NCBI GenBank assembly: GCA_003635315.1
Contig: PYJD01000031.1
Span: 93,958 to 157,957, forward strand
DNA from: Candidatus Poribacteria bacterium
GTDB lineage: Bacteria; Poribacteria; WGA-4E; WGA-3G
Reading direction: 5' to 3'
DNA: 64,000 nucleotides
Shown: one piece after another, positions 29,378 to 38,856 of the stretch
How positions within the stretch are numbered: position 1 is the stretch's first letter
How the letters are laid out: each line of letters begins with the position of its first letter
Notes under the pieces: model-generated
What the model was told of the DNA's origin: nothing
Database searches by the model: none
The model's input: the letters and a program-made list of their open reading frames with translations, nothing else
Translations under genes and position numbers: made by a program

Positions 29378-31906
29378 CTATTTTCGTATTACCATTCTTT
29401 TTGTTGCAGAATAATGACCGGTTGAAAATTCATAGAAATATATCCCACTGGCAACAGGTTCACCTAACTCATTCTTACCATCCCAATAGGCAGCGTGGGT
29501 ACGATCTTGGTATAATCCTGCCTGTTTATGTCCTAATGATATATTCTTTATCAATAGACCATCTGTGGAATAAATCTTAATTGTAACATCTGCAGCTTCA
29601 GATAGTTGGTATGGAATCCAAGTCTCAGGGTTGAAGGGGTTGGGATAGTTTGGTAGGAGTGCGGTCTTGTTAGGTATTAAGGCAGTTAGAAGTTGTTCCA
29701 AAAAGAGAATGCCATTTTTGTATGTTGGATCATTTGAATCGAGTGATTGAACCTGTGTAATCCACTGTTCAACATCTGAACTTGAAATGGGTAGATTACG
29801 AATTTGTAGAGAGACTGATGGTGCTGCCGCATTTCCTAATTCTGCTGCAATCTTTATGAGATCAGCTATGTTTACGATACCATCACCATTAACGTCTGCA
29901 TTGTTAGGACCTGTCTTACCGAAGTTTGCAGCAACAGCAATTAAATCGTAGATGTCCACAACACCATCCCCATTTACATCTGTTTCTAAGTATGTCGGGG
30001 TTACAATTGAATTGTATTCCCATAATAGAATAGTGCCATCTATACTTCCCGAAACAAGTGTTTCTCCATCAGAACTTATAGAAACATCAACAATTTCACT
30101 CGTATGTCCAGATAAAGTCTGTTGTAGTACCACACTCTTTACATCCCATAGAAACAACGATGGATTAGCGAAATTACCTCCCGCAATAACAGTCTTTCCA
30201 TCTGGACTGAATGTAATACTACTGACAACTCTCGGACTGTCTGGTAAGATTCTTTGTTCATCAGAAGCGATATCCCATAGTATAACTTTATGGTATGCTC
30301 CACCACTTGCCAGCATTCTTCCATTGGGACTGAATTCAAGTGCCTTGATCCTATTTGAATGACCTGTATATTCCTTAATCAGTCTAAAAGTTATGAGACT
30401 CCACAATCGAATTTTTCCATGACTGTCTCCAGATGCCAATATATTACCATCAGGAGTGAAAGCAAGACTTAAAATAGGGTCATTGTGAGGCTTGTTAGTA
30501 AAATCGGTTAGTGTTACAAAATTATTACCTGTAACCGTGTGATATAAGTAGATGTCGTCGTCATCGCCAGCGGATGCAAGAATCTTTCCATCCGGACTGA
30601 ATTTAACCTTGTTTATCTTATTTGTATAGCCAAGAACTAATTTACTTAAACTCCCATTTTCAGCATCCCACAATCGTACTGTTGGGTCATCATAACTGCT
30701 ACTACTAACTACCGTCCTACCATCCGGACTGAAGTCAACGGATTCAATCCTTGTAAAATGTCCAGTAAGCGTATAAATACCTTCACCGGTCATAGTATCC
30801 AATATCCGTATTTTCCTATCCCAACCGCCTGTTACAAGTGTCTTATTATTAGGATTTAATGCCAAACACGTAATATTAGGAACATGTCCTGAGATAATTC
30901 TCTTAGGTTGGAGACTATCAACATTCCAAATTATGACTGTACCATCCAAACTACCACTGACAAGTGTCTTACCATCCGAGCTAAAAACAAGACTAATAAG
31001 AGAAGCAGAATGTTCAAGCAGTGTTGTCTTGTAGGTATACGAAGGAACATCCCATAATACAATTGTTCCATCATTACCACCACTGACAAGTGTACGACCA
31101 TCAACACTGAAGGCAATACTATTGACACCTTGCGTATGTCCAGTTATCGTGGTTATCAGTTCATTATTAACAGTATCCCAAATACGAATAGTATTATCTA
31201 AAAAACCAGCACAACTTGCTAAGACTTTCCCATTTGGACTAAATGCAAGATCGTTAATATCCCCTGTATGTCCAATATAAGTTGTTTTTAAATTACCTGT
31301 AGCAACATCCCATAACTCTATTAGAGACTCCTTCCATTTCGATCCAGTTGCAAGTGTCTTTCCATCAGGAGTAAACGCGAGACTTGAGATTTCTCCAGTA
31401 GCAATGATACTGTTTGAGGTTCCATCTCCAGATGCTACATCCCAAATTAGTACAGTCTTATCGTTCCTACCAGTACTGCTTGCAATGGTTTTTCCATCAG
31501 GACTAAATACGATACTTCGTACATTATCAGTGTGTCCTATAAATTCAGCTTTAATTACTCTATTATTAACATCCCATAGTAATAAAGTATTATCCGAACT
31601 CCCACTGGCGAGTGTGGTACCATCAGGACTAAAGGTTACACCTGCAATACTGGGTGCTTGCATACTCAACAGGTCTAATTCAGTTCCGGTTTGGACATCA
31701 TATAACCAGATTCCAATTGTAGTTGCAACTGCAAGAATGGAATTGTCGGGTGAAATTGCTATATCTCCAGAGATTCGACCTTTACCGATTCTAAGTTTTG
31801 CACCATCCGGTAAATGCCACCTCATATAATCTTCCGCATAACCTGTTGGCAAGAAATATATTAGAATTAGCAGCGTTAATATCTGTAAGCATGTTCTTGA
31901 TTTCAT
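29378..31906 (-). CDS. Secreted WD40-dockerin protein, subtype A (array member 7)
   Basis: 842 residues: signal peptide LQILTLLILIYFLPTGYA, mature motif YMRWHLPDGAKLRIGKGRI, WD40 repeats (for example FSPDGTTLASGSSDNTLLLW, GKTLVSGSLDGTVIIWNV), dockerin loops DVNGDGVVDIYDL and DVNGDGIVNIADL with AANFGKTG between, and a C-terminal domain NPFNPETWIPYQLSEAADV, AAYWDGKNELGEPVASG, TKRMVIRK. TTGAGGATC precedes the ATG. A 75-base gap separates it from the upstream subtype B gene and 10 bases from the downstream one. Predicted to be exported to the periplasm and, if the tail is a sorting signal, across the outer membrane. Confidence 0.88.
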   Translation of the reverse strand: MKSRTCLQILTLLILIYFLPTGYAEDYMRWHLPDGAKLRIGKGRISGDIAISPDNSILAVATTIGIWLYDVQTGTELDLLSMQAPSIAGVTFSPDGTTLASGSSDNTLLLWDVNNRVIKAEFIGHTDNVRSIVFSPDGKTIASSTGRNDKTVLIWDVASGDGTSNSIIATGEISSLAFTPDGKTLATGSKWKESLIELWDVATGNLKTTYIGHTGDINDLAFSPNGKVLASCAGFLDNTIRIWDTVNNELITTITGHTQGVNSIAFSVDGRTLVSGGNDGTIVLWDVPSYTYKTTLLEHSASLISLVFSSDGKTLVSGSLDGTVIIWNVDSLQPKRIISGHVPNITCLALNPNNKTLVTGGWDRKIRILDTMTGEGIYTLTGHFTRIESVDFSPDGRTVVSSSSYDDPTVRLWDAENGSLSKLVLGYTNKINKVKFSPDGKILASAGDDDDIYLYHTVTGNNFVTLTDFTNKPHNDPILSLAFTPDGNILASGDSHGKIRLWSLITFRLIKEYTGHSNRIKALEFSPNGRMLASGGAYHKVILWDIASDEQRILPDSPRVVSSITFSPDGKTVIAGGNFANPSLFLWDVKSVVLQQTLSGHTSEIVDVSISSDGETLVSGSIDGTILLWEYNSIVTPTYLETDVNGDGVVDIYDLIAVAANFGKTGPNNADVNGDGIVNIADLIKIAAELGNAAAPSVSLQIRNLPISSSDVEQWITQVQSLDSNDPTYKNGILFLEQLLTALIPNKTALLPNYPNPFNPETWIPYQLSEAADVTIKIYSTDGLLIKNISLGHKQAGLYQDRTHAAYWDGKNELGEPVASGIYFYEFSTGHYSATKRMVIRK

Positions 31907-31981
31907 ATACGATCCTCAAGTTGTTCTATATGACGTTAAGGCAATCCTCTTTCTGGTAACACCATACAACTGAAATTCGAA

Positions 31982-34516
31982 TTATTTCTGTATTACCATT
32001 CGTCGTGTAGCGGAAAACTCTCCTGCTGAGAGTGTATAGAAATATACACCACTGGCAACGCTTTCACCAATATCATTATTACCATCCCAATATGCAGCTT
32101 TATTACGACTAAGATAGACACCCCCAGATTGATTTCCGATATTTAGCGTTCGTACTAAGTGACCATCAGATGAATAGATGTATATACTAACATTTGCTTG
32201 TTTTGATAACTGGTATGGAATCCATGTTTCAGGATTGAATGGGTTGGGATAGTTATTCAGGAGTGCACTACTTTTTGGAGTTAATGTAGTCAAGAGATAT
32301 TCAAGAATAGTAATACCCTTTTGGAATTCAATAGACGTATTCCTATATTTTTGTGCTTGTGCTATCCAGCTTTTGATTTTTTCAGTTGAGAGTAAATTGG
32401 TTGAAGAGGAAACACCAACTGGGGCAGCATTTTCATTCTGTAATGCGTTAGCAATTATAACAATATCAGCAATATCGACAATTCCATCTTGATTAATGTC
32501 CGCTGCATTTTCATGATCTGTTGAACCAAATTGTGATGCAACATATATTAGATCTTGTATATCTACAACACCATCTCGGTTAACATCTTCTAATGTATAT
32601 TGAGTCTCTTGATTAACATCACTTTGTCGCCAATCCCAAATTAAGACTGTACCATCTGAACTAAGGGATACTAAGGTATTTCCATCTGCACTGAAGGCAA
32701 GATCTGCTATTCCGATTGTATGTCCTTTAATCGGTGGTAATGGATCACCTGTAGCAACATCCCATAGATGAATTATGTCTTCATAACTCCCTGCACTGGC
32801 AAGAGTTCTGCCGTCCGTACTGAATGCGAGATTCCTTACTGAACTGGTATGTCCAGTAAGAATAGATCTAATCTCTCCGGTACCAACATTCCATAGGATC
32901 ACAGTTTTATCTGTACTTCCGCTGGCAAGTATACTCGCATCAGGACTAAATACCACCCTTACCACTTCATCAGTGTGTCCCCTAAAGGTATCTTTATGAG
33001 TTTCACTTTCTACATCCCATAAACGGACTGTTGAATCTTTACTTCCACTTGCGAGTGTTCGGCTATCATAACTGAATGCAATAGAGGTTAATCCTGCAGA
33101 ATGACCAGAAAGTGTACCTTTATGTGTTCGTCCGAAATGCCACAACTGAACAGTAGCTTCACTACTTCCACTTGCAAAATATCTTCCATTTGGACTAAAT
33201 GCAATCGAAGCGATACCATATCCTGATGCACCAGTTCCTAAATACCCTTTTAATGTAGTGAGTTGCGACCCATCATTTACATTCCATAGGCGTATTTGCC
33301 AACCTGTCTCACTCGCCAGGATAGAACCATCAGGATTAAAGGACATTGACCGGTTCCCCCAATAGGTTTCATACAATGTAGTTTTTATTGTAGCGGAAAC
33401 TGCATCCCATAAACGAATTTCTTCTCTACTACCGACAGCAATTGTGCGATTATCTGGTGAGAGTGCAAGACCATAGGTATAATCAGAGTGACCAGAAATA
33501 GACATCTTTTGAGCACCCGAAACCACATCCCATAGATTTAATTCTCCATCACCACCCGTTATAAGAGTGCGTCCATCTGGACTAAAGGAAATGGTTGAGA
33601 TCCTGTATAAATGTCCAGTCAATTCAAACTGAAATTTCTCATTTTCAACATCCCAAATCCTTAATTCTCTTCCACTCGCAATAGCCAGTGTTGACCCATC
33701 TGGACTAAAAGTAGACTTAGAAGATATTGGTTGCTTAGGTTCACCAAGGTAATCTCCGGTCTCAGCATCCCATAGATGTGCATCACTTCGATTATAACCG
33801 ACCCCAACGAAAGTGCGGCCATCTGGATAGAATATAATCTTTGCGATACCATCTGTGTGTTTTGTATAAGTGGTTCTATGCGTTCCTGTCTGAACATCCC
33901 ATAAACGTATGGACTTATCCCAACTCCCTGTAACAAACGTTTGTCCATCTGTACTGAAAGCCATTGATGTAAGAATACTTGTATGTCCTTCAATAATATT
34001 TATCTGTTCACCTGTTTCAACATCCCAGAAAACTGCATTGTAATCTGAATTAGCACTGACGAGGGTTTTCCCATCTGGACTGAAGATCACAGGTCCAGTA
34101 TATCTATTTTCTACTTGAAACCTCTTAATAATTTTCCAATTGGATGTATCCAGTATACGGAGATATTCATCATTACTTGCATAAGCGAGCATACTTCCAT
34201 CCGGACTGAAAGCTATACTATCAATGTATGGATTCTCTTCACGAAGAAGTGATAATTCATTACCAGTATGAGCATCATATATCCAAATTCCGATAGTACT
34301 GGCAACAGCAAAGTATTTTCCATTTGGAGAAAACTCTACCTCGTATATTCTACCCTTACCAAGTCGCATCATTGCACCATCCGGTAATCCCCATCGAGCA
34401 TGATTCTGTGCAGATAATGTAGATGCAGATAAAAGAAGAATTAAACTGATGGATAATAGAAATGGTATCCCCAATTTCCAAATATTGTTTAACTCCGAAT
34501 TGACATGATTCCTCAT
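31982..34516 (-). CDS. Secreted WD40-dockerin protein, subtype B (array member 8)
   Basis: 844 residues from ATG 34516, which follows TGGAGTGCCTT. An in-frame ATG at 34537 has no ribosome site. Leader includes IPFLLSISLILLLSASTLSA, then HARWGLPDGAMMRLGKGRI. The WD40 region is especially similar to member 4 (both contain GASGYGIASI and a short blade of the form W-x-x-GRT-x-KGTL). Dockerin loops DVNRDGVVDIQDL and DINQDGIVDIADI have VASQFG between. Tail: LNNYPNPFNPETWIPYQL, AAYWDGNNDIGESVASG (GN in place of the usual GK), TRRMVIQK. Upstream lies a 1.4 kb repeat-rich gap, so a promoter for the downstream genes is expected here. Confidence 0.87.
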   Translation of the reverse strand: MRNHVNSELNNIWKLGIPFLLSISLILLLSASTLSAQNHARWGLPDGAMMRLGKGRIYEVEFSPNGKYFAVASTIGIWIYDAHTGNELSLLREENPYIDSIAFSPDGSMLAYASNDEYLRILDTSNWKIIKRFQVENRYTGPVIFSPDGKTLVSANSDYNAVFWDVETGEQINIIEGHTSILTSMAFSTDGQTFVTGSWDKSIRLWDVQTGTHRTTYTKHTDGIAKIIFYPDGRTFVGVGYNRSDAHLWDAETGDYLGEPKQPISSKSTFSPDGSTLAIASGRELRIWDVENEKFQFELTGHLYRISTISFSPDGRTLITGGDGELNLWDVVSGAQKMSISGHSDYTYGLALSPDNRTIAVGSREEIRLWDAVSATIKTTLYETYWGNRSMSFNPDGSILASETGWQIRLWNVNDGSQLTTLKGYLGTGASGYGIASIAFSPNGRYFASGSSEATVQLWHFGRTHKGTLSGHSAGLTSIAFSYDSRTLASGSKDSTVRLWDVESETHKDTFRGHTDEVVRVVFSPDASILASGSTDKTVILWNVGTGEIRSILTGHTSSVRNLAFSTDGRTLASAGSYEDIIHLWDVATGDPLPPIKGHTIGIADLAFSADGNTLVSLSSDGTVLIWDWRQSDVNQETQYTLEDVNRDGVVDIQDLIYVASQFGSTDHENAADINQDGIVDIADIVIIANALQNENAAPVGVSSSTNLLSTEKIKSWIAQAQKYRNTSIEFQKGITILEYLLTTLTPKSSALLNNYPNPFNPETWIPYQLSKQANVSIYIYSSDGHLVRTLNIGNQSGGVYLSRNKAAYWDGNNDIGESVASGVYFYTLSAGEFSATRRMVIQK

Positions 34517-34716
34517 AAGGCACTCCAAATAATACATTTAAGTGTAATAATAGAAAGAGAAACTCTTGGTATGTTAATGTATGTGTAGCAAAAATAATGC
34601 CAAATTGGAACAGCGAATTATAGAGATTGGTATAGGTATTTACTATGAAATACTTATGTAAATGAAAATCACCTTTTACAATTGTCCAAAATATGAACAC
34701 ACTGGTTAATGTACTC

Positions 34717-35030
34717 TAATACCATTTCTAATAATTTTTACATTAACCGATGTAAAGAAGATCGGGAATCGGAATTCCCTCCTACAGAGGAGTTAGAATA
34801 CAATAAATCTTGTTGTAATACCATTTCTAATAATTTTTACATTAACCGATGTAAAGAAGATCGGGAATCGGAATTCCCTCCTACAGAGGAGTTAGAATAC
34901 AATAAATCTTGTTGTAATACCATTTCTAATAATTTTTACATTAACCGTTGTAAAGAAGATCGGGAATCGGAGTTCCCTCCTACAGAGGAGGGTGTGATAT
35001 AATGGCATATAATTAAATAGAAATGGTATA
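34717..35030. repeat. Element with inverted ends containing three 99-bp tandem repeats
   Basis: Starts with AATACCATTTCTAATAA and ends with ATAGAAATGGTATA (35017-35030), the same inverted ends as the 24 kb element. Inside are three near-identical copies beginning at 34717, 34816 and 34915 (period exactly 99). Each contains GGGAATCGGAATTCCC, itself a hairpin, then CTCCTACAGAGGA. Because 99 is a multiple of three the frame stays open across the copies, but the predicted peptide is just the repeat translated. I regard it as non-coding. Confidence 0.85.
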
Positions 35031-35398
35031 AGATTAGAACACAATGAACCTTGTTGTAATCAAGGAATCAATGTCGATTTATTGAAGGAAAAATCAGATC
35101 AAGGAATCAACGGTATGAATTTCTTTAGGTAATACCGTCCTTATCAGATGGACTAATAAAAGTATTTGTAATGGAAGTTATTTAAATTGAATTGGTATGG
35201 GTAGAATTAGGACTCAAACGGATTGAGGATTATCCTGCACATGAATGTGCATTATAGGTAAGAATGTACAATATGGGGCAGTTATTCTATTTTGAACTAT
35301 TAGATTGTGTCTATGAAAATCCCAACTATAGAGAAAATATCAATACAATATTATGGGTTCCGTGAATCAACGCCAAATACACGGTATCAAGGAATCAA

Positions 35399-35453
35399 CG
35401 TTATGAATGCTATTTAGCATTCCCCGGGTATGAATGCCATTAGGCATTCCCAG
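35399..35453. repeat. Two tandem type II hairpins (GAATG...CATTC)
   Basis: GAATGC-tattta-GCATTC (35405-35422) then GAATGCC-atta-GGCATTC (35432-35449), each preceded by TAT and followed by CCCCGGG or CCCAGGG. The first is preceded by AATCAACG. Stem bases differ between the two units, with pairing kept. Confidence 0.8.
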
Positions 35454-35479
35454 GGTATTTTTCGGGAACGGAATGTGTG

Positions 35480-35605
35480 TACCAATACCCAATTATAAAC
35501 ATTCCATCCCTACGGGACTCATTATAGGGGTATACGTCTTTGCTATAAACATTCCGTCCCTATCAAATCAACGCCAAATGCGCGTATGGCATTTGTCGGG
35601 ACTCA
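35480..35605. repeat. TATAAACATTCC repeats, one empty and one holding a 34-bp hairpin unit
   Basis: At 35493-35520 TATAAACATTCCATCCCTA is joined directly to CGGGACTC. At 35543-35603 the same sequence has a 34-base hairpin unit between CCCTA and CGGGACT. The unit has AATCAACG (35566-35573), CAAATGC, loop GCGTATG and GCATTTG (to 35595). The flanks are therefore a repeat found with and without the unit. Confidence 0.8.
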
Positions 35606-35640
35606 ATACCTACCGGATCTGGGTTCACAAGGGTTGTCTT

Positions 35641-35945
35641 CCTTAAATTGACACCTATGGAGCGGTTCCAAACCCCTCCATAGGTGTCAATTTAGTGATT
35701 ACATATCCTCGTAGGGAATCAACGTAACACGCGCGTATGGCATGCTACGGGTCGAATCGTTGGTGAAATCCAACACTTCCAGTATATCAAAGCGTCTCAT
35801 GTCCAAATCAACGCCGAATCCGCGTATGGAATTCGTCGGGTTTCGTTCCTCTACCCGACCTACAAGAGGAATAGAAATCGTCCAGATTTGATTGGAAACA
35901 CCTTAAATTGACGCCTATAGAGCGGTTCCAAACCGCACATACCAG
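35641..35945. repeat. Composite repeat R, copy 1, with 19-bp inverted repeat and two hairpin units
   Basis: Opens with a perfect 19-bp inverted repeat: TAAATTGACACCTATGGAG (35644-35662) and its complement (35676-35694) around 13 bases. Then come a decayed hairpin unit (about 35716-35751, loop GCGTATG, right arm GCATGCTAC, left arm with two mismatches) and a second unit (about 35803-35836, arms CGAATCC / GGAATTCG) followed by the stem GTCGGGT...ACCCGAC. It ends in another TTAAATTGACGCCTAT. The same order recurs at 40240-40620. No gene is visible in it. Confidence 0.8.
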
Positions 35946-35973
35946 GTTGGGTGAATAGTTTTGTGTTATGATT

Positions 35974-38856
35974 CTATTTCAATATCAGCATTTTTCGGGT
36001 AGCACTGTAATCCCCTGCTGTTAGCGTATAGAAATATAAACCACTTGAAACTGATTCGCCTTCATTGTTTTTTCCATTCCAAAACGCAGCCTTGTCTTTT
36101 GACTGATATAACCCCGCAGCATGAAAACCCAAATGAAAATTTCGAACCAATTTGCCATTAGAAGCATGTATCTGTATGGTAATTTCCGCTGGAATTGCTA
36201 ACTCAAAAGGAATCCATGTTTCTGGGTTAAATGGATTCGGATAGTTTGGTAATAATACAGTCTTTTCAGGAATCAATGTTGTGAGTAGCTGTTGTAAGAC
36301 CAAAATACCTTGTTGTATAGTCGGATCGTATGAATTTAGATTTTTGGCATCCTGTATCCACTGTTCAATAGTAGATCGGGTCAGTAGGGCAGAATTATCA
36401 GGATTCCAAATTGCTGGTGATGCAGAGGATGATCCAATTGCTGCGGCAACTAATGTAAGGTCAACAATATCTACGACCTTATCACCGTTTACATCAGCGA
36501 GATTTTCACCAGTCTCTCCGAAATTTAGAGCGACTAAGGTAAGATCCTGAATGTTGACAACACCGTCACCATTCAAATCACCCTGTTGTAGAGAGGGTTC
36601 GGTAATATGTGCGGATTGAACATGTGCATAGGTTTTATTACCGAAGGCGTCTGTCAGGCGGACATTTGATAGCGTAATTGTAGAAGCTTTGGGTGCTATG
36701 ACTTCAAATGTGATGTTAGCCAGAGTTCCAAACCCAAAACTCTCCCCAGAAAGTGAAGTGGCAGCAAGCGTAATTGTATTTTCATCTAATTTAGGGTCAA
36801 TAGAAAATGCCCCAGATGGAAGGAAATTAGCATTATTTGCAACAACATAACGTAGGGCAGAATCATCATACCTAATCATAGCTTGATAGCCAGCAACACT
36901 ACCAGCATCTTCAATATTCATAGAGAAGGTAATTTGATTCCCTATAGCAGGTGATTGTATTGAAGAGGGACTAAAATTAACAGTAGCATAAAAAACTTGT
37001 GAGGGTGTAAAATTCCATAACAAGACCGAACCATCAGAACTACTGCTTGCGAGTGTATTCTGATCAGGACTTAAAGCAACACTAAGAACACCGCCTGTGT
37101 GTCCAGTAAGTGTCTGTATATTCTCACCAGAAACGGAATCCCATATTCGGATAGTACGGTCATTACTACCACTCACAAGTGTATTTCCATCACTACTGAA
37201 AGTCACACTCCAGATTAGACCAGTATGTCCTGTATACTTAGCCAACTCAACACCGAAGACTGTGTCCCATAAACGTACAGTATTATCATCACTTCCACTT
37301 GCCAGAATACCTTCTTGTGAACTAAATTCTACAGTTCTAACGATATGTGTATGTCCAATTAGCGTATTGATTAATTCTCCTGAAGACACATCCCATAATC
37401 TAATTGTATCATCAGCACCCCCGGATGCGAGGGTCTGACCATCTGAACTAAAAGAGACACTTAGAACCGAATCCGTATGTTCAGTCAATGTATGTAGAGG
37501 TTCAGTATCAGCTGTATTCCAAATTTTAATTGTTCCATCTTCGCTTGCACTTGCTATTTTCATACCATCAGGACTATATGCAATATCCCAGACCCAATCG
37601 GTATGCCCAGAAAAAGTTTGTTTATGTTCACCTGTAGTTGCATCCCATAATCTTATAGTACCATCGTCACTACAACTGGCAAGTGTTGTTCCATCAGGAC
37701 TATAGACAAGACTCCATATCCAATCCTCATGTCCTACCAACATCTGTTGGTGATCCCCTGTAAAAGCATTCCAGAGATGTATAGTATTGTCAGCCCCACC
37801 CGTTGCAACAGTACTACTATCATTACTAAATGCGACATCTAATAGATAGTTTGTATACCCGGTGATTGTTTGCCTTTGTCCCCCGAACACAGCGTCCCAT
37901 AATCTGACAGTACCATCACTACTTGCACTTGCTATTGTTCCACCACTTGCATTATACGAAACATCAATTACGATTCCAGTATGTCCTGTTAACAATTGTT
38001 GAGGTTGTCCGGTAACAGGATCCCATAGGATGACAGATCCGTCACTACTACTACTGGCAATAGTGTTTCCATTTCGATTATAGGTGACACTATATACAAA
38101 CCCTTCATGTCCAATGAGTTGTTTTGTTTGTATACCGAATGCTGTATTCCAAAGTAGAATTGTTCCATCCCGACTGGCACTTGCAAGTGTAGCCTCAGTT
38201 GGACTAAAAGCAACACTAAAGACAGAATCTTCATGACCAATTAATAAATGTAGTTGTTCACCTGTAGCAACATCCCATATCTGAACAGAAGTATCCAAAC
38301 TTCCGGATGCGAGTGTGTCACCATTTGGACTAAAGGCAACACTTGTAACTGCATCAAGATGTCCCGTAAGAGTCTGGGGTTGTCCACCTGTTGTGGTATT
38401 CCAGAGTTTTACTGTCGTGTCACTACTTCCACTGGCGAGAGTTCCATCGGATCTAAATGATAAACTCAGAACTGTATCCGTGTGTTCTTCCAATGTATCT
38501 AATAGAACGCCTGTTGTGGTATTCCATAATCTAATCGAACCATCGGTATAACCACTTGCTACTGTCTGTCCATCAGCACTGAAGGCAACACTGGAAGCGG
38601 TTGCAGTATCATCGGAGAGTAGAGATAACTCCGTATATGTGCTTGTATTATACAGCCAAATACCAATTGTACTAACTACTGCGAGTCGTGTTCCATCAGT
38701 TGAGTAATTTAACCCCATAAGTCGTCCCTTACCAAGACGTACTTTCGCATTATCAGGTAGACTGAATTGGCTTGTATTTTGGGCATGTGAAATAGAAATA
38801 TTAAGGGTAGGAATTAAAAATAGTGCAATTAGAATTGGAATAAACCATCTATTCAT
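35974..38856 (-). CDS. Secreted WD40-cohesin-dockerin protein (array member 9)
   Basis: 960 residues from ATG 38856 (GGAG six bases upstream; an in-frame ATG at 38868 lacks one). Signal peptide FIPILIALFLIPTLNISISH, the variant mature motif TSQFSLPDNAKVRLGKGRL, then about fourteen very regular WD40 blades (GHTDWVWDIAYSPDGMKIAS). Unlike its siblings it has an extra beta-sandwich at about residues 620-755 with cohesin features: VNFSPSSIQSPAIGNQITF, GYQAMIRYDDSALRYV, TLANITFEVIAP. Dockerin loops follow (DLNGDGVVNIQDL, DVNGDKVVDIVDL), then the tail NPFNPETWIPFELAIPAEI, AAFWNGKNNEGESVSSG, TRKMLILK. Having both a cohesin-like domain and a dockerin, it could bridge the array's proteins. The cohesin call rests on motif pattern only. 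Confidence 0.85.
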   Translation of the reverse strand: MNRWFIPILIALFLIPTLNISISHAQNTSQFSLPDNAKVRLGKGRLMGLNYSTDGTRLAVVSTIGIWLYNTSTYTELSLLSDDTATASSVAFSADGQTVASGYTDGSIRLWNTTTGVLLDTLEEHTDTVLSLSFRSDGTLASGSSDTTVKLWNTTTGGQPQTLTGHLDAVTSVAFSPNGDTLASGSLDTSVQIWDVATGEQLHLLIGHEDSVFSVAFSPTEATLASASRDGTILLWNTAFGIQTKQLIGHEGFVYSVTYNRNGNTIASSSSDGSVILWDPVTGQPQQLLTGHTGIVIDVSYNASGGTIASASSDGTVRLWDAVFGGQRQTITGYTNYLLDVAFSNDSSTVATGGADNTIHLWNAFTGDHQQMLVGHEDWIWSLVYSPDGTTLASCSDDGTIRLWDATTGEHKQTFSGHTDWVWDIAYSPDGMKIASASEDGTIKIWNTADTEPLHTLTEHTDSVLSVSFSSDGQTLASGGADDTIRLWDVSSGELINTLIGHTHIVRTVEFSSQEGILASGSDDNTVRLWDTVFGVELAKYTGHTGLIWSVTFSSDGNTLVSGSNDRTIRIWDSVSGENIQTLTGHTGGVLSVALSPDQNTLASSSSDGSVLLWNFTPSQVFYATVNFSPSSIQSPAIGNQITFSMNIEDAGSVAGYQAMIRYDDSALRYVVANNANFLPSGAFSIDPKLDENTITLAATSLSGESFGFGTLANITFEVIAPKASTITLSNVRLTDAFGNKTYAHVQSAHITEPSLQQGDLNGDGVVNIQDLTLVALNFGETGENLADVNGDKVVDIVDLTLVAAAIGSSSASPAIWNPDNSALLTRSTIEQWIQDAKNLNSYDPTIQQGILVLQQLLTTLIPEKTVLLPNYPNPFNPETWIPFELAIPAEITIQIHASNGKLVRNFHLGFHAAGLYQSKDKAAFWNGKNNEGESVSSGLYFYTLTAGDYSATRKMLILK

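Noticed and set aside
34709..35002. 97-codon plus-strand open frame
   Set aside because: It is the 99-bp repeat translated three times; the period being a multiple of three keeps the frame open. No ribosome site or family match.
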